Position numbers and translations under genes: made by a program. The notes below the pieces were generated by a model, which worked only from the letters and a program-made list of their open reading frames with translations, was not told where the DNA came from and made no database searches. Shown here in pieces: positions 47,201 to 55,645 of a stretch of DNA of 64,000 nt; the first letter of the stretch is position 1; every line of letters begins with the position of its first letter. Origin of the DNA: Synechococcus sp. WH 7803 (GTDB lineage Bacteria > Cyanobacteriota > Cyanobacteriia > PCC-6307 > Cyanobiaceae); contig CT971583.1 of the NCBI GenBank assembly GCA_000063505.1, positions 837,918 through 901,917 on the forward strand, in the 5' to 3' direction.

Positions 47201-49504
47201 CCCTATGGAAATATGACCATTGCCCAGCTTGGAACGATTGAGGAGTGGGTGAATCGTAATTGGAGTATAAATAGTCCTTCGAAATACATTGGTCATCCTT
47301 TCCATATTCACATTAATGATTATCAGGTAAAGGATAGTGATACGGAGCTTCAGAATAAGCGCAATCTTGAAGATACGACATCACTCAACTCCTCTGGGTA
47401 TGAGTTCTATGATCCGGCAGCAAAAGAGGTTGTTTCTTTAGAGCCACAGCGTGGTGAGTTTCACTCCATACCTGAAGCTCAAGATCCTGAGAAGATTGCT
47501 TCTTTGGCAACGTTCGGGGCTAACGATCAGACCATTCGCATGCTGTACCAGGATTATTTAGGAACGTATGTTTTCCACTGCCACATCCTTCCCCATGAGG
47601 ATGCTGGCATGATGCAGATTGTGACGGTGGTTGAGAATACCGATTCCAGTTGGTTGGTGGAAGCACAAGGCTTTACGCAGAACGAATCCGGTGTTCGCCT
47701 TTATCAGGCTCAGACCTTCGACTCGGTGCAGCTTCAGGCGCTTCCTGATTCCGGTCAGACCTGGACGCGTGCTCAAGCGGGAGATCTTGGTGCTGATTTT
47801 GTTCAGGACATTGCCCTTGCTGCAGGGGGAGGTGGAGAGGCCGGCATCATCGAACTGTTTGATGGCGCTGCGCTTCTTCGTGGAGAGACTCTCAGGACCT
47901 CCAGATTGACTCCCTATGCCGATTCCAGTTTGGCGCCCTGGGTCTTCATCGAAGATTTCAGTGGGGATGGTCAGAGAGATCTGGTTACCGCCGGTTTCGA
48001 TCAGGTGCAGTCGGATGTGGTGAACCTTAAGGATCTTGAAATCAAGGCGTTCTTGCCAGGTGAGGCGCCCGGTAGCTGGGACGAGCAGTTCAACTTCGAC
48101 CCCTTTGATGACATCTCCTTGATGGCCCCCCACAGTGTGATGCCCCGAATGGGGCTCAGCGCTGACCAGGTGAGTGTGGCGATGGCTGATATGAATCTCG
48201 ATAACTTCCAAGATGTCGCGATCGCTTATGCGGTTGAAGGAGGCGTGCGACTCGTCGTGATTGATGGAGCTGCACTGTCACTCATGTTCCAGACTGGAGA
48301 AATGGAAGGAGGCTTCTTCGCTGACAGCAACGTGCTTGCCGATGCGGTGTTTTTGGATTCTGGCCTCAGTGATCTTTCTCAGTTGGTGTTGACCTCTGGA
48401 TTCAACAGCTATGCCCAGTCGGCACTGGAAAATCTGGTGCTCACGACACAGTCTTCTGCAGGCTCACAGCAGTTCACGCTGCAACTCCAAGCCGGTCATT
48501 TCATCGCCACCAATCTTCCCGATTCTTCAGAATCTGGCGGTCATGGCGGTCATGGTGGTCATGGTGGTGCTGGCTTATCTCCTGATGAACGCATCACAAA
48601 CCTGCGGAATAATTCATTGCCTCTGTTCCTTGTGGATGAGTTGCAGCTTGCGAACGGAACTGAGGCCGTCACTCCCACGATCAGTGCAGGCCTTGGTCAT
48701 GGCGGCACTCTCTTGGACGGTCATGCCGTTATCGCCCAAGGCAATGAAGTGAACGGAAATGCCTCCAATTCAGACATCCTGATCAACACAACCCAGCAGC
48801 TGGTGATACCGCTGGATGGGTTGAATCTGATCAATGCCGATGATCTCACCGGAATCGTTGATACCACCAGCAGCAGCACGTTCACGGCTGAACAGGTTCA
48901 GCAGCGTTATCAACTCACGTCGATGACCTATCTGGCGTACACCGGAAAGCTGCTTTGGCCTTCGGCTCTTGCTTCTCAAGCTGCATCGATTTTGGGAACA
49001 GGGGAGCAGGCGTCCGCGTTGGTCACGAATCTCTTGTCCTCGCCGGCTTATGCCGGTGAGATCGAGGCGTTGTATGGAGGCCCCCTTGCTGATCAGAGTG
49101 TTAACGACATTGTTGAAATTGCCTATTCCACGCTCTACAAACGCTCGGCGACAGCTTCTGAACTTCAGAGTTGGCAAGATCAGGTGAGTGCTGGGTTGGA
49201 TCAAACCCTTCTTCCTCAGGCCATCCTTCAGTCCACGCAAGAGGCGGATCGCTTCCGCGTGGCCCTGCTCAGTGACATCACCCAGTGGACCGCTTTGCAA
49301 TGGGGCACCACTGCGGAAGTGAGTGGTTCTTATGGTCAGGGATTGGTGGGAGATGAACAGGTCTCCAATCAGTTGGATGCGTTGGCATCCTCCCTTGGAA
49401 GCTATGCCTCATTTGAGGATGCACAGCAAGGATTTGACCTCTTCACCACTGAGGCTTTGCAGGAGTTGATTGGTACCCCTGTCTCGAAGAGTGGCTTCTT
49501 CTGA
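44270..49504 (+). CDS. giant multicopper oxidase mosaic (DUF4114 - cupredoxins - FG-GAP-like - DUF4214-like)
   Basis: 1744 residues, no Sec signal. Order: N-terminal region; DUF4114-like module about 200-300 (SPGDPGYLQAA, SDQDFNDVILTLP); cupredoxin domains with copper motifs YHLHGSHTNPG (about 572), YWYHPHYHPS (about 616), HPFHIHINDYQV (about 1008) and HCHILPHEDAGMMQI (about 1103); FG-GAP/VCBS-like Asp-rich segments 1180-1335; a GGHGGHGGHGG linker near 1425; DUF4214-like C-terminus 1540-1665. The type 1, 2 and 3 copper ligands appear complete, so oxidation of Mn, phenols or bilirubin-like substrates outside the cell is plausible. C-terminal DUF4214 fits non-Sec secretion. The 5' half is AT-richer than its surroundings. 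Confidence 0.85.
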   Translation: MATKLIMNPLDFLASGWLNRSLLGTDQPYQFKIAADTYIDLLRLDTQGRDLDFGFESLSEQTWLSEFQQANASSLDLEKIRTDRWLQTEGVSLGGRRATPISADNWRPIARDSSGELLSLEEVTLTGNSALARFSGGVEAVYSVGGSGLLANAIPEGPQVVVEGTVRRLANYNNGIAIYEADPLNGAVDGLSPGDPGYLQAALRDAKESGLVFSAFQLPENGSIGSINLNLSPDKNYGFLLLVDGDESNLFSSYSSANPDNAVQVVSFTTSDGSLALGFEDQLVTGESDQDFNDVILTLPITTSTDILSEVNYRIGSLFPTLEDGSPNLILSSGLELRTIDGESRVVSSLQSGTLDTPMRISSDPVRIPGIDRFLRDWFIPQLTDTANSQSLFNAYKKGVLSKWTTHARNRSMEDLLKIGYVGPGNDQSATNDDYWNAVGVVGSDLYKAASDSSNYKPAELWDAYDGSTTVFSRFDTDALLQRLEALTDPEANPNPDLWYPSMLYTFGVPGEGTSYPAPVLMMQPGDGMNLNFTNDIKVDGLNEEQNQAASLVSNSTYGNAAGDGLGALNAVNYHLHGSHTNPGGFGDNVVARYTTGQQWTTEIDLPADHGQGSYWYHPHYHPSVNQMVYGGMSGPFQVGDPLSKIPLFKDIPRNWAVLKTMDVGIDAETGKLRLDGFDNLGGVVNRMTMVTVNGEFQPTAEAGEGGWQAITLSNQTNQAFHNISLIHTDSDGNRTTLPLYLYGEDGHQYPQIRAATDGIFGASGASNQLPTGYTQAVDLLSLPPAKRVDVLVYLPEGKTEMASTYSFEQDGVDYTINNAGSYPDLTEINTGFGSKTGAGPLALFNVEGGQALPTTAELDAVIAQANAGIDVQQILPTTSQADYDPLQVPSVDLFAQDADGSDLWDPIRQRQFNWTKGTLVGPASEYDAATVELLKHYSMMNDGATYEPYTSLPVGKPGVDNWLGYNNPFLINDHVFPYGNMTIAQLGTIEEWVNRNWSINSPSKYIGHPFHIHINDYQVKDSDTELQNKRNLEDTTSLNSSGYEFYDPAAKEVVSLEPQRGEFHSIPEAQDPEKIASLATFGANDQTIRMLYQDYLGTYVFHCHILPHEDAGMMQIVTVVENTDSSWLVEAQGFTQNESGVRLYQAQTFDSVQLQALPDSGQTWTRAQAGDLGADFVQDIALAAGGGGEAGIIELFDGAALLRGETLRTSRLTPYADSSLAPWVFIEDFSGDGQRDLVTAGFDQVQSDVVNLKDLEIKAFLPGEAPGSWDEQFNFDPFDDISLMAPHSVMPRMGLSADQVSVAMADMNLDNFQDVAIAYAVEGGVRLVVIDGAALSLMFQTGEMEGGFFADSNVLADAVFLDSGLSDLSQLVLTSGFNSYAQSALENLVLTTQSSAGSQQFTLQLQAGHFIATNLPDSSESGGHGGHGGHGGAGLSPDERITNLRNNSLPLFLVDELQLANGTEAVTPTISAGLGHGGTLLDGHAVIAQGNEVNGNASNSDILINTTQQLVIPLDGLNLINADDLTGIVDTTSSSTFTAEQVQQRYQLTSMTYLAYTGKLLWPSALASQAASILGTGEQASALVTNLLSSPAYAGEIEALYGGPLADQSVNDIVEIAYSTLYKRSATASELQSWQDQVSAGLDQTLLPQAILQSTQEADRFRVALLSDITQWTALQWGTTAEVSGSYGQGLVGDEQVSNQLDALASSLGSYASFEDAQQGFDLFTTEALQELIGTPVSKSGFF

Positions 49505-49854
49505 TTGCTGAACGCCACTCCATCGGTTCAACGCTGACCAAGCAGGTCATCCCAACTGATCAGCTGGGATGACCGTTCGGTCACAGGATCTGAAGAGCGG
49601 TGCGTGCCAGGCCTGTGGGTGCCTGAGCACGTCTCAGGGCCAGTTGCTCCAGCAGAAATCAGAGCATCCCTCCGGTGGGACGAGGTCTTCATGGTGGTTT
49701 CTCCATTGAGGTATCTGGATCGCGCTGAATGTTTGTTTCAGGCTCTCTCTGCGCGCAGCTGACGTCAGTCGAAGCTGCTTCACCTCAACATCTTGCCACG
49801 AATCAGAGTTTCTGTGGTGTTCAGGTCATACTTTGACCCCCTTGCACAAGCCCC
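49505..49854. other. 350-bp intergenic region with 30-bp palindrome
   Basis: Holds GGTCATCCCA-ACTGATCAGC-TGGGATGACC at 49545-49574, a near-perfect inverted repeat that probably terminates the oxidase transcript, followed by sequence without plausible genes and presumably the dcd promoter. Confidence 0.55.
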
Positions 49855-50379
49855 ATGGCAGTTCTGGGACGGCAGGCCATTCTTCAGGCGATTGACTCCG
49901 GGGTGATCACGATCACACCCTTCAAGCCTGAGCTTGTGGGTCCAGCCTCAGTGGATCTCACGCTGGCCAGCAGCTTCCGGGTGTTCCGCAAAGTGCATGA
50001 GGTGATTGCGGTGTGCGAGCACACCGATTACCGGCAGTTCACCGACAAGGTGGAGGTGTCCGAAGGAGAACACATCCTGATCATGCCCGGTGAAACAATC
50101 CTGGGGATCACCCGGGAGCGCCTCAGGCTTGGACCGGGATTGTGCGGTTGGTTGGAGGGGCGCAGCCGATTCGCCCGTTTGGGATTGATGGTGCACATCA
50201 GTGCTCCCTTCATGGGACCCGGGATCGACAGTCAGCAGGTGCTGGAGATGAGCAACTTCGGCCCGGCACCGTTGGCCGTGGTTCCTGGTACCGCCATCTG
50301 CCAGTTCATCTTTCAGGAGCTGGATGGTGAGGAGCACTACGACGGTCGTTTTGCTGGCCAGACCCAGCAGAGCTTCTGA
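49855..50379 (+). CDS. dcd: dCTP deaminase family protein
   Basis: 174 residues, MAVLGRQAILQAIDSGVITI. Family features: GPASVDLTLASSFRVF, GETILGITRERLRL, GWLEGRSRFARLGLMVHIS and LEMSNFGPAPLAVVPGTAIC. The Glu of LEM aligns with the catalytic Glu, but the usual H(V/T)TA-x-IDPG segment reads HISAPFMGPGI, so this is a divergent branch. Deaminates dCTP to dUTP in pyrimidine supply. Confidence 0.85.
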   Translation: MAVLGRQAILQAIDSGVITITPFKPELVGPASVDLTLASSFRVFRKVHEVIAVCEHTDYRQFTDKVEVSEGEHILIMPGETILGITRERLRLGPGLCGWLEGRSRFARLGLMVHISAPFMGPGIDSQQVLEMSNFGPAPLAVVPGTAICQFIFQELDGEEHYDGRFAGQTQQSF

Positions 50380-50391
50380 TCGCGCGTTGAT

Positions 50392-51213
50392 TCAGCCGCC
50401 GATCATCTGACGGCGCACCAGGGAGTCCCAGAGACGGGTGGGGATGAACCGTTGGATCAAGGCTGATTCCGACGAGCTGCCGCAGCGGTAGCGCGGGCTT
50501 GGATCAGCATCCGTGAGAGCGCGCTCGATGCAGGCGGCCACCACCTCAGGATCGGATCCTTGTCGGAAGCCTTCGCCCCACGCTTTTGCGACGTTGCGCA
50601 TCATCGATCCCCATACCGGATCATCGCCGCCGGCCTCGAGTGATGGCTTGCTCACGGCTTCAAATCCTGTGCGGATCAATCCTGGCTCGATGACCACCAC
50701 CTTCACGCCGAAGCTCTGAAGTTCCATGCGCAGGGCGTCGCTGATGGCCTCAACAGCGAATTTGCTGGCGCCGTACCAGCCGGCCCCCGGCGTCACGAAT
50801 TGTCCTGCGATGGAGGAGATGTTCACAATCCGGCCCTGACCGCGCTTGCGCATCGCCGGAAGCAGCGCCTGGGTCAGGCCCATGAGCCCGAACACATTCA
50901 CGTCAAACATCGCCCGTGCCGCATCAAGCGGCATGGTTTCCATTGGACCGATGGATCCATATCCAGCGTTGTTCACCAGGGCATCCAGGCCTTCGTGCTG
51001 GTCTGAAACTGCATCACTCAGTGCTTGTCGTGATCCCGGGTCCGTGATGTCGAGCGCATGCACGAAGGCACCGCGGCTGCGCAGATCCTCCATGGCATCG
51101 ACCCGTCTCGCGGCTGCATGCACAGTCCAGCCCTTCTGCAACAGACGCAGGGCCGTGATTCGGCCGATGCCGCTGGAGGCACCGGTGATCAGAACGGTTC
51201 CAGGGGTTGTCAT
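50392..51213 (-). CDS. short-chain dehydrogenase/reductase
   Basis: 273 residues. Rossmann motif TGASSGIGRITALRL, LDALVNNAGYGSIGPME, Ser of NISSIAG, catalytic YGASKFAVEAIS, and EPGLIRTGF. Classical SDR with an Arg-containing cofactor loop (AAARRVD), suggesting NADP(H). Substrate unknown. It starts 3 bp after the sodC stop on the same strand. Confidence 0.85.
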   Translation of the reverse strand: MTTPGTVLITGASSGIGRITALRLLQKGWTVHAAARRVDAMEDLRSRGAFVHALDITDPGSRQALSDAVSDQHEGLDALVNNAGYGSIGPMETMPLDAARAMFDVNVFGLMGLTQALLPAMRKRGQGRIVNISSIAGQFVTPGAGWYGASKFAVEAISDALRMELQSFGVKVVVIEPGLIRTGFEAVSKPSLEAGGDDPVWGSMMRNVAKAWGEGFRQGSDPEVVAACIERALTDADPSPRYRCGSSSESALIQRFIPTRLWDSLVRRQMIGG

Positions 51214-51216
51214 TCC

Positions 51217-51741
51217 TCAGCCCACGCCGCAGGCGATGCGCGCTCCACCACCACCCAGGGGTGGCACATCGCTGTAGGTGTCACCACCGGCGTGCACGAC
51301 AAGGGCCCGTCCGCGCAGATCGGAGGTGCTCAGGCGCGGGGCGACCACGGTGGTTGTGGTGTTGCCATCGGCATCCACCACAAGCCTGCTGAGGTCGCCG
51401 CGGTGACCATTCCCGAATGGCCCGAGATGGGTGTTGGTTTCGTCGGGGTCCCAATGCCCTTTCGCCGCGAGGCCCGCCACCATCACGCCTTCGGCATTCA
51501 GAGCTGCATCGCAGGAGTCGCCGGCGTGCAGGTGGAATCCGTGCTCACCCTCGCTCAATCCCTGGAGTGATGGCGTGATCACGAGCCCTTGGTCGCTGTC
51601 ATGGGCCTTCACGGTGCCGATCGGGTCTCCAACCCCCTCAGCGCTGATGGCGTGGAGTGTCACCTCCAGCGAACCGGCCGAGGCCTGGCCTGGCACGCAC
51701 AACAACAGGATCAACGCGATCAGTGGCACGAGACGCGGCAT
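51217..51741 (-). CDS. sodC: Cu/Zn superoxide dismutase, secreted
   Basis: 174 residues from ATG 51741 (MPRLVPLIALILLLCVPGQA), signal cleavage ASA-G. Metal sites: GEHGFHLHAGDSCD (two Cu His), AAKGHWDPDETNTH, GPFGNGHRGDLSRL (Zn/Cu His and Asp), and GRALVVHAGGDTYSD. Cys pair for the intrasubunit disulfide (DSCD/IACG). Periplasmic superoxide defence. Confidence 0.93.
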   Translation of the reverse strand: MPRLVPLIALILLLCVPGQASAGSLEVTLHAISAEGVGDPIGTVKAHDSDQGLVITPSLQGLSEGEHGFHLHAGDSCDAALNAEGVMVAGLAAKGHWDPDETNTHLGPFGNGHRGDLSRLVVDADGNTTTTVVAPRLSTSDLRGRALVVHAGGDTYSDVPPLGGGGARIACGVG

Positions 51742-51938
51742 GGAGAGTGTCCAAGTTGTTTCATTGTCGTTCAAACGGCGCTAGCGCGGTGTCGGTAGCG
51801 GTACCGCTTTGAAGTCAGCCAGCACCAGAGCAGCAGAAAGAATGGTCATGGGATGGCAACGGCGTAACGATCTTCGCGTCCGCCCTTGATGGCCATGGAG
51901 CGATCGGCCACGCTGGAGATGACCCATCAGGTCGCACC

Positions 51939-52040
51939 ATGAAACGCTGGTTTCTCAAGGTTGCCTTTCGCATCGGCATGCCGCTTGCGCTCTGGCCGCT
52001 CAAGCTTCTCGATACGCCGCGCTCGCAGATTCAGCGTTAA
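51939..52040 (+). CDS. 33-residue hypothetical peptide
   Basis: MKRWFLKVAFRIGMPLALWP then LKLLDTPRSQIQR. Hydrophobic/basic, like a short membrane-anchored peptide. Supported only by open frame and composition. Confidence 0.35.
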   Translation: MKRWFLKVAFRIGMPLALWPLKLLDTPRSQIQR

Positions 52041-52100
52041 GACCTCGAAGTCGCTAAGAGGGCAACGCTGCGATTGGAGTGGGACAATGGTTGGTCAGGT

Positions 52101-52316
52101 TCAGTCTTTTGCCCAACGTTGATTGCAACGGCTGCTGCATTTCATTTCTCCATCCGGGTAGTCATAGCCTGCCTTCCGAGCATTTTTTTCGACTTCGCCA
52201 GGGTTGGAGCCGCTGAATGTGCGGGTTGTTCTGGCACCAGCAGGGACAACCAACGCAAACGTCAAAACAACTGTTGCAGCTCCTGCACTGAGCCTGACTG
52301 GTAAAGAACCTTTCAT
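52101..52316 (-). CDS. small secreted peptide
   Basis: 71 residues. Signal (KGSLPVRLSAGAATVVLTFA) with cleavage near AGA-R, then TFSGSNPGEVEKNARKAGYD and CSSRCNQRW with two Cys. Unknown function. Confidence 0.6.
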   Translation of the reverse strand: MKGSLPVRLSAGAATVVLTFALVVPAGARTTRTFSGSNPGEVEKNARKAGYDYPDGEMKCSSRCNQRWAKD

Positions 52317-52389
52317 GTCCGATCGAGCAATGCAATCGGCGCCAGATTAGTGCTGTTGGACCGTTGAAAACCCTGCGCTAAGCACCTTG

Positions 52390-53241
52390 GTGTTCCGAAT
52401 CAACCAGTGCTGCATCAATTGCGGCACGTGCTGGCAATTCGATCCCGATCATTTCGCCCCCGAGGGTGAGAGGGCATTCGTGCACGCGCAGCCCGTTGGC
52501 CAGGAGGCCACAGAGCAGGCGCTTCTGGCTTTGCAGGCCTGCCCTGTGGCAGCGATCGAAACCGAGCGCCGCCTGCTCCAGACCACGCCGGTTGATGGCT
52601 TTCCTGCTCTGATCCAGGAGCATCCCGAGGGAACGATCTACTACTGCGGCTGGGCGTCGCGGCGCAGTTTTGGCGCCTGCAGTTGGTTGATTACCAGGCC
52701 CTCCGGAAACGTAATGGTGGATGTTCCGCGTTGGAGCGCGCCTCTGGCCCGGCGGATCCAGGCCCTGGGTGGCTTGCGCTTCATCGTGCTCACCCACCGC
52801 GATGATGTGGCGGACCACGCGCGTTGGGCCAGCGCGTTGGGTTGTGAACGCTGGATTCATGCGGCGGATGCGGACGCGGCCCCGGAGGCGGAACATCTGA
52901 TCACAGGCGGCGATGCGCTGGCGATTGCCGAAGGCTTCCAGCTCATCCCCACGCCAGGGCACACCGAGGGATCGCTCTGCGCGTTGCTGGGGGATGAACG
53001 CGCTGTGCTCTTCAGTGGCGATCACCTCTGGTGGAACCCCGAGCATGCGGTGGTGGTGGCTTCAGAGCGCTACTGCTGGTGGGACTTTGCAATCCAGCTT
53101 GCGTCTGTGGAGCGGCTGCTGAACCTTGATGTGGCCTTGCTGCTGCCCGGGCATGGCCGCCGGCATGCCTTTGCACCGGGAGCCTGGCGTAGCGCTCTTG
53201 AGCAGACCTTGCGCTGGAATCGGCGCCATCATGAAACCTGA
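52390..53241 (+). CDS. ferredoxin-metallo-beta-lactamase fusion protein
   Basis: 283 residues from GTG 52390; TTG 52387 is alternative. N-terminal 4Fe-4S ferredoxin with CCINCGTCWQFDPDHF and QACPVAAIE; C-terminal MBL-fold domain with TPVDGF, LTHRDDVADHARW (HxxDxxDH), PTPGHTEGS and SGDHLWW. The fusion is typical of cyanobacteria. Hydrolase or flavodiiron-type oxidoreductase role cannot be decided. Overlaps the DUF427 gene by 11 bp. Confidence 0.8.
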   Translation: MFRINQCCINCGTCWQFDPDHFAPEGERAFVHAQPVGQEATEQALLALQACPVAAIETERRLLQTTPVDGFPALIQEHPEGTIYYCGWASRRSFGACSWLITRPSGNVMVDVPRWSAPLARRIQALGGLRFIVLTHRDDVADHARWASALGCERWIHAADADAAPEAEHLITGGDALAIAEGFQLIPTPGHTEGSLCALLGDERAVLFSGDHLWWNPEHAVVVASERYCWWDFAIQLASVERLLNLDVALLLPGHGRRHAFAPGAWRSALEQTLRWNRRHHET

Positions 53242-53539
53242 TCAGGACCAATTGATGCAGGCTGTTTTCAACGGCACGGTGATTGCCGAGAGCGACGACA
53301 TCGTGATGGTGGATGGCAATCCTTATTTCCCGCGCGCGTCGATGCACGCCGACTACTTCCGCGACTCCAGTCACACCACGGTGTGTGGTTGGAAAGGCAC
53401 CGCCCGCTACTGGGATGTGGTGGTTGGTGATCAGGTGATCAGCAATGCGGTTTGGAGTTATGAGTCGCCGAAGCCCGAAGCCGAACAGATTCGCGAGCGT
53501 TTCGCCTTCTATCGCGGCAAGGGTGTGGAGCTGAGCTGA
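53231..53539 (+). CDS. DUF427 protein
   Basis: 102 residues, MKPDQDQLMQAVFNGTVIAE. Conserved DUF427 pattern: DGNPYFPRASMHADYFRDSS, HTTVCGWKGTARYWDVVVGD and AVWSYESPKPEAEQIRERF. Small beta-rich protein of unknown function, coupled to the MBL gene. Confidence 0.85.
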   Translation: MKPDQDQLMQAVFNGTVIAESDDIVMVDGNPYFPRASMHADYFRDSSHTTVCGWKGTARYWDVVVGDQVISNAVWSYESPKPEAEQIRERFAFYRGKGVELS

Positions 53540-53543
53540 GGAT

Positions 53544-53771
53544 TCAGCGTTTTCGCTGCCGGCGGCTCGCCTTGCGCGTGCCTCCGTACTGATACCCGGG
53601 TTGGCGTTCAACCTGCAACCAGCACTGCGGGCAGATCAAAGACCAGTCTTTGATCAGATTGCTGCGCACGCGGTAGTGCACAGGGCCAGGGCTCTGGCAC
53701 AAGGCGCAGGCAATCATCTGCTGCTTGTGTTGACTCGGGCTCGCCGCAGGCGTGTCGTCGGGGTGGGGCAT
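53544..53771 (-). CDS. zinc-ribbon protein
   Basis: 75 residues from ATG 53771, or 57 from 53717 (MIACALCQSPGPVHYRVRSN). Two CxxC knuckles, CALC and CPQC, 26 residues apart, plus a basic tail (GGTRKASRRQRKR). Probably binds zinc and nucleic acid. Confidence 0.62.
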   Translation of the reverse strand: MPHPDDTPAASPSQHKQQMIACALCQSPGPVHYRVRSNLIKDWSLICPQCWLQVERQPGYQYGGTRKASRRQRKR

Positions 53772-53809
53772 GCACAGCGTGGCTACCTTGCAGAAGCATG
53801 CATCGACCC

Positions 53810-54052
53810 ATGAGTAAGGCCACAAAACTGCTGATGGCGCTGGATCGAGTTCTGCTGGCGATCGACGACTTCGGCGACGATCCTCTGAGCGAAATTGACG
53901 CTGTGCTGACCCGGCTTGAACCTGACATTCAGCAGGTGGAGATCAGGGGCCGTGACAAACACCAGGCTGAGATTTACGTGGCCAGGGACCGCGCCTCCGT
54001 CAAGGTTGAGGTTCTCAATCGGGTGATGGAGCGATGCCATCAGAAACGGTGA
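53810..54052 (+). CDS. hypothetical protein
   Basis: 80 residues from ATG 53810 (MSKATKLLMALDRVLLAIDD). Two amphipathic helices and EIRGRDKHQAEIYVARDRAS. No domain known. Its 5' end lies close to the divergent zinc-ribbon gene. Confidence 0.55.
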   Translation: MSKATKLLMALDRVLLAIDDFGDDPLSEIDAVLTRLEPDIQQVEIRGRDKHQAEIYVARDRASVKVEVLNRVMERCHQKR

Positions 54053-54124
54053 TGGCTGGCCTGATTTGTGCGTGATTGCTGAAGAGCGCGTTCGTTGTCT
54101 TGGGGGTCTCGACAGGATTCACCC

Positions 54125-54394
54125 ATGTGCACCTCCCATCCCGATCGACGCCAGAAACCCCTGATCTCCAGCGCTCAGGGCTGGTTGTTGAACCGCCAGG
54201 AGGGACTTGTCGTGCGCTTTCAGCAAGCCATGCCCCCGTCCAGTGCCGAGTGGGTCTGGGTGGAAACGGGGCGTTTTCTTGCACCAGGCCAGGCCACGCC
54301 TGAGCAGCGCAGACGGTTGTTGCGCGTGAATGCCATCAAGGCGTTCGAAACGATGCGCTTGACGGGATGGGAGCGAACGATCGCCCATTGGTGA
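54125..54394 (+). CDS. hypothetical protein
   Basis: 89 residues from ATG 54125 (MCTSHPDRRQKPLISSAQGW). SSAEWVWVETGRFLAPGQAT, RRLLRVNAIKAFETMRLTGW. Mixed alpha/beta; no family recognised. An earlier ATG (54095) is possible. Confidence 0.5.
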   Translation: MCTSHPDRRQKPLISSAQGWLLNRQEGLVVRFQQAMPPSSAEWVWVETGRFLAPGQATPEQRRRLLRVNAIKAFETMRLTGWERTIAHW

Positions 54395-54544
54395 GGCCGC
54401 TTAATGAGTACTTTTACTCAGTTTGTATGAATACAGTGTTTTTCGCTACGCAACGTCCAGAGGATTGGTTATCTGTGATGGAGGGAGCGAAACATCTCCT
54501 TTGCGTCGAGTGGGTGAGCTGAGGGGCTTGCCCATTTTTTTGGC

Positions 54545-55045
54545 TCACTGATCGCGCCAGGGATACCGCCCCTCCTGAAGCAGCATCTTGAGATTGCGCT
54601 GGGCGATGGCAGCCGTGGCAGGGTCTGCCCAGCGGTCGAGCAGGGGGATCGCACTCTCAACGGTGGCGATCTCCTCGCTGTGCAGAAGAGGCATCAACCA
54701 GAACTGCCGCCGGGGGCGTTCCGGTTCGTTCTGAATCCAGCCCCGCCGCAGTGCTTCGCGGCTGAGGTTCACGGCGCGTGCATCCCCTGCAAAGGCTTGG
54801 GCCTGTCCGCGCCAGACATGACGGCTGAACTGATCCAGCAGCAGAACCAGCGCGAGTGCGGAACACGCGTCTTGCTCCCAGGCGATCAGACCGCCTGTTT
54901 GCGCCGATAGGCAAAGAGCGCCGAAGCGATCTCTGATGCGTTGATCGAAGCTTGGATTGCGCTTGAACCACTGCCAAGGGCGACAGTCTTCAAACCAGAA
55001 TCGGAGAATCGCGTCGGAATCTCGCTCCGGTTCAGTCAGAACCAC
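54545..55045 (-). CDS. DUF924 family protein
   Basis: 166 residues. DAILRFWFEDCRPWQWFKRN, FDQRIRDRFGALC, LVLLLDQFSRHVWRGQAQAF and FWLMPLLHSEE match DUF924 (TPR-like helical bundle found across bacteria and fungi). Function unknown. Last gene of a three-gene coupled set. Confidence 0.85.
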   Translation of the reverse strand: MVLTEPERDSDAILRFWFEDCRPWQWFKRNPSFDQRIRDRFGALCLSAQTGGLIAWEQDACSALALVLLLDQFSRHVWRGQAQAFAGDARAVNLSREALRRGWIQNEPERPRRQFWLMPLLHSEEIATVESAIPLLDRWADPATAAIAQRNLKMLLQEGRYPWRDQ

Positions 55046-55349
55046 GCACCCGCTTCACGGCCAGGCCTGCTTCGCTGGCTGTCACTGCCGACAGCAGGAC
55101 AAGTCCAAGAAGCCCGATCAACTGATTCTGGGGATCGGCGTCTGGCTCAGCGTTCAATCCCAGAGCTGCACCGGCAACAAACCAGGCGGTGGCCAAAGCC
55201 GAGGTGAGCCAATAAGCCTTCCAGCGACGTTGGTAGAGATACCCCGCACCCAGGCCTGGAACCACGTTCAACACCACGGCGACCCATCCGGCGGATGCCG
55301 CAAGGATTTGCTCCGGGCTGGGACCTGCGTTCGATTCCGGTGTTGTCAT
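55032..55349 (-). CDS. membrane hypothetical protein
   Basis: 105 residues. Three hydrophobic segments (GWVAVVLNVVPGLGAGYLYQ, YWLTSALATAWFVAGAAL, LIGLLGLVLLSAVTASEAG). VVPGLGAGYLYQRRWK is reminiscent of TM2-type domains. Starts 4 bp before the end of the upstream gene and overlaps DUF924 by 14 bp. Confidence 0.6.
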   Translation of the reverse strand: MTTPESNAGPSPEQILAASAGWVAVVLNVVPGLGAGYLYQRRWKAYWLTSALATAWFVAGAALGLNAEPDADPQNQLIGLLGLVLLSAVTASEAGLAVKRVRGSD

Positions 55350-55588
55350 GCCTTGCTCCGGCTGGCAGCGGCATAGGCCACGGCGCCACCGGCAACGAGG
55401 GTGAGAACGCCGGTGCTCAGGAGAAACCCGGTCAACATGATCAAGCCGAGAAAGGAGCCGAGCAGCGACATCTTCACGCGCAGAAGCTTGGACTTGATCA
55501 GAAGCACCAGCAGCAGCGTCACTGTGGCCTTGAGGCCTGCGATCTTAGCGGCGCTGATCGGGCAGAGGGGAAAGAAGGGGGGGAGCAT
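55346..55588 (-). CDS. small membrane protein
   Basis: 80 residues from ATG 55588 (MLPPFFPLCPIS...). Two spans: LKATVTLLLVLLIKSKLLRV and LGLIMLTGFLLSTGVLTLVA, ending AYAAASRSKA. First of the minus-strand coupled set with 55032 and 54545. Confidence 0.55.
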   Translation of the reverse strand: MLPPFFPLCPISAAKIAGLKATVTLLLVLLIKSKLLRVKMSLLGSFLGLIMLTGFLLSTGVLTLVAGGAVAYAAASRSKA

Positions 55589-55645
55589 CGACGGAGGGTG
55601 CACAGGGGTGCGACTCTTTCACTCTGACGTGTTCGCTCGTTCGCT

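Noticed and set aside
54427-54522. 31-residue plus-strand ORF (MNTVFFATQRPEDWL)
   Set aside because: No ribosome-binding site or recognisable pattern, and it lies in an AT-rich gap; too short to support.
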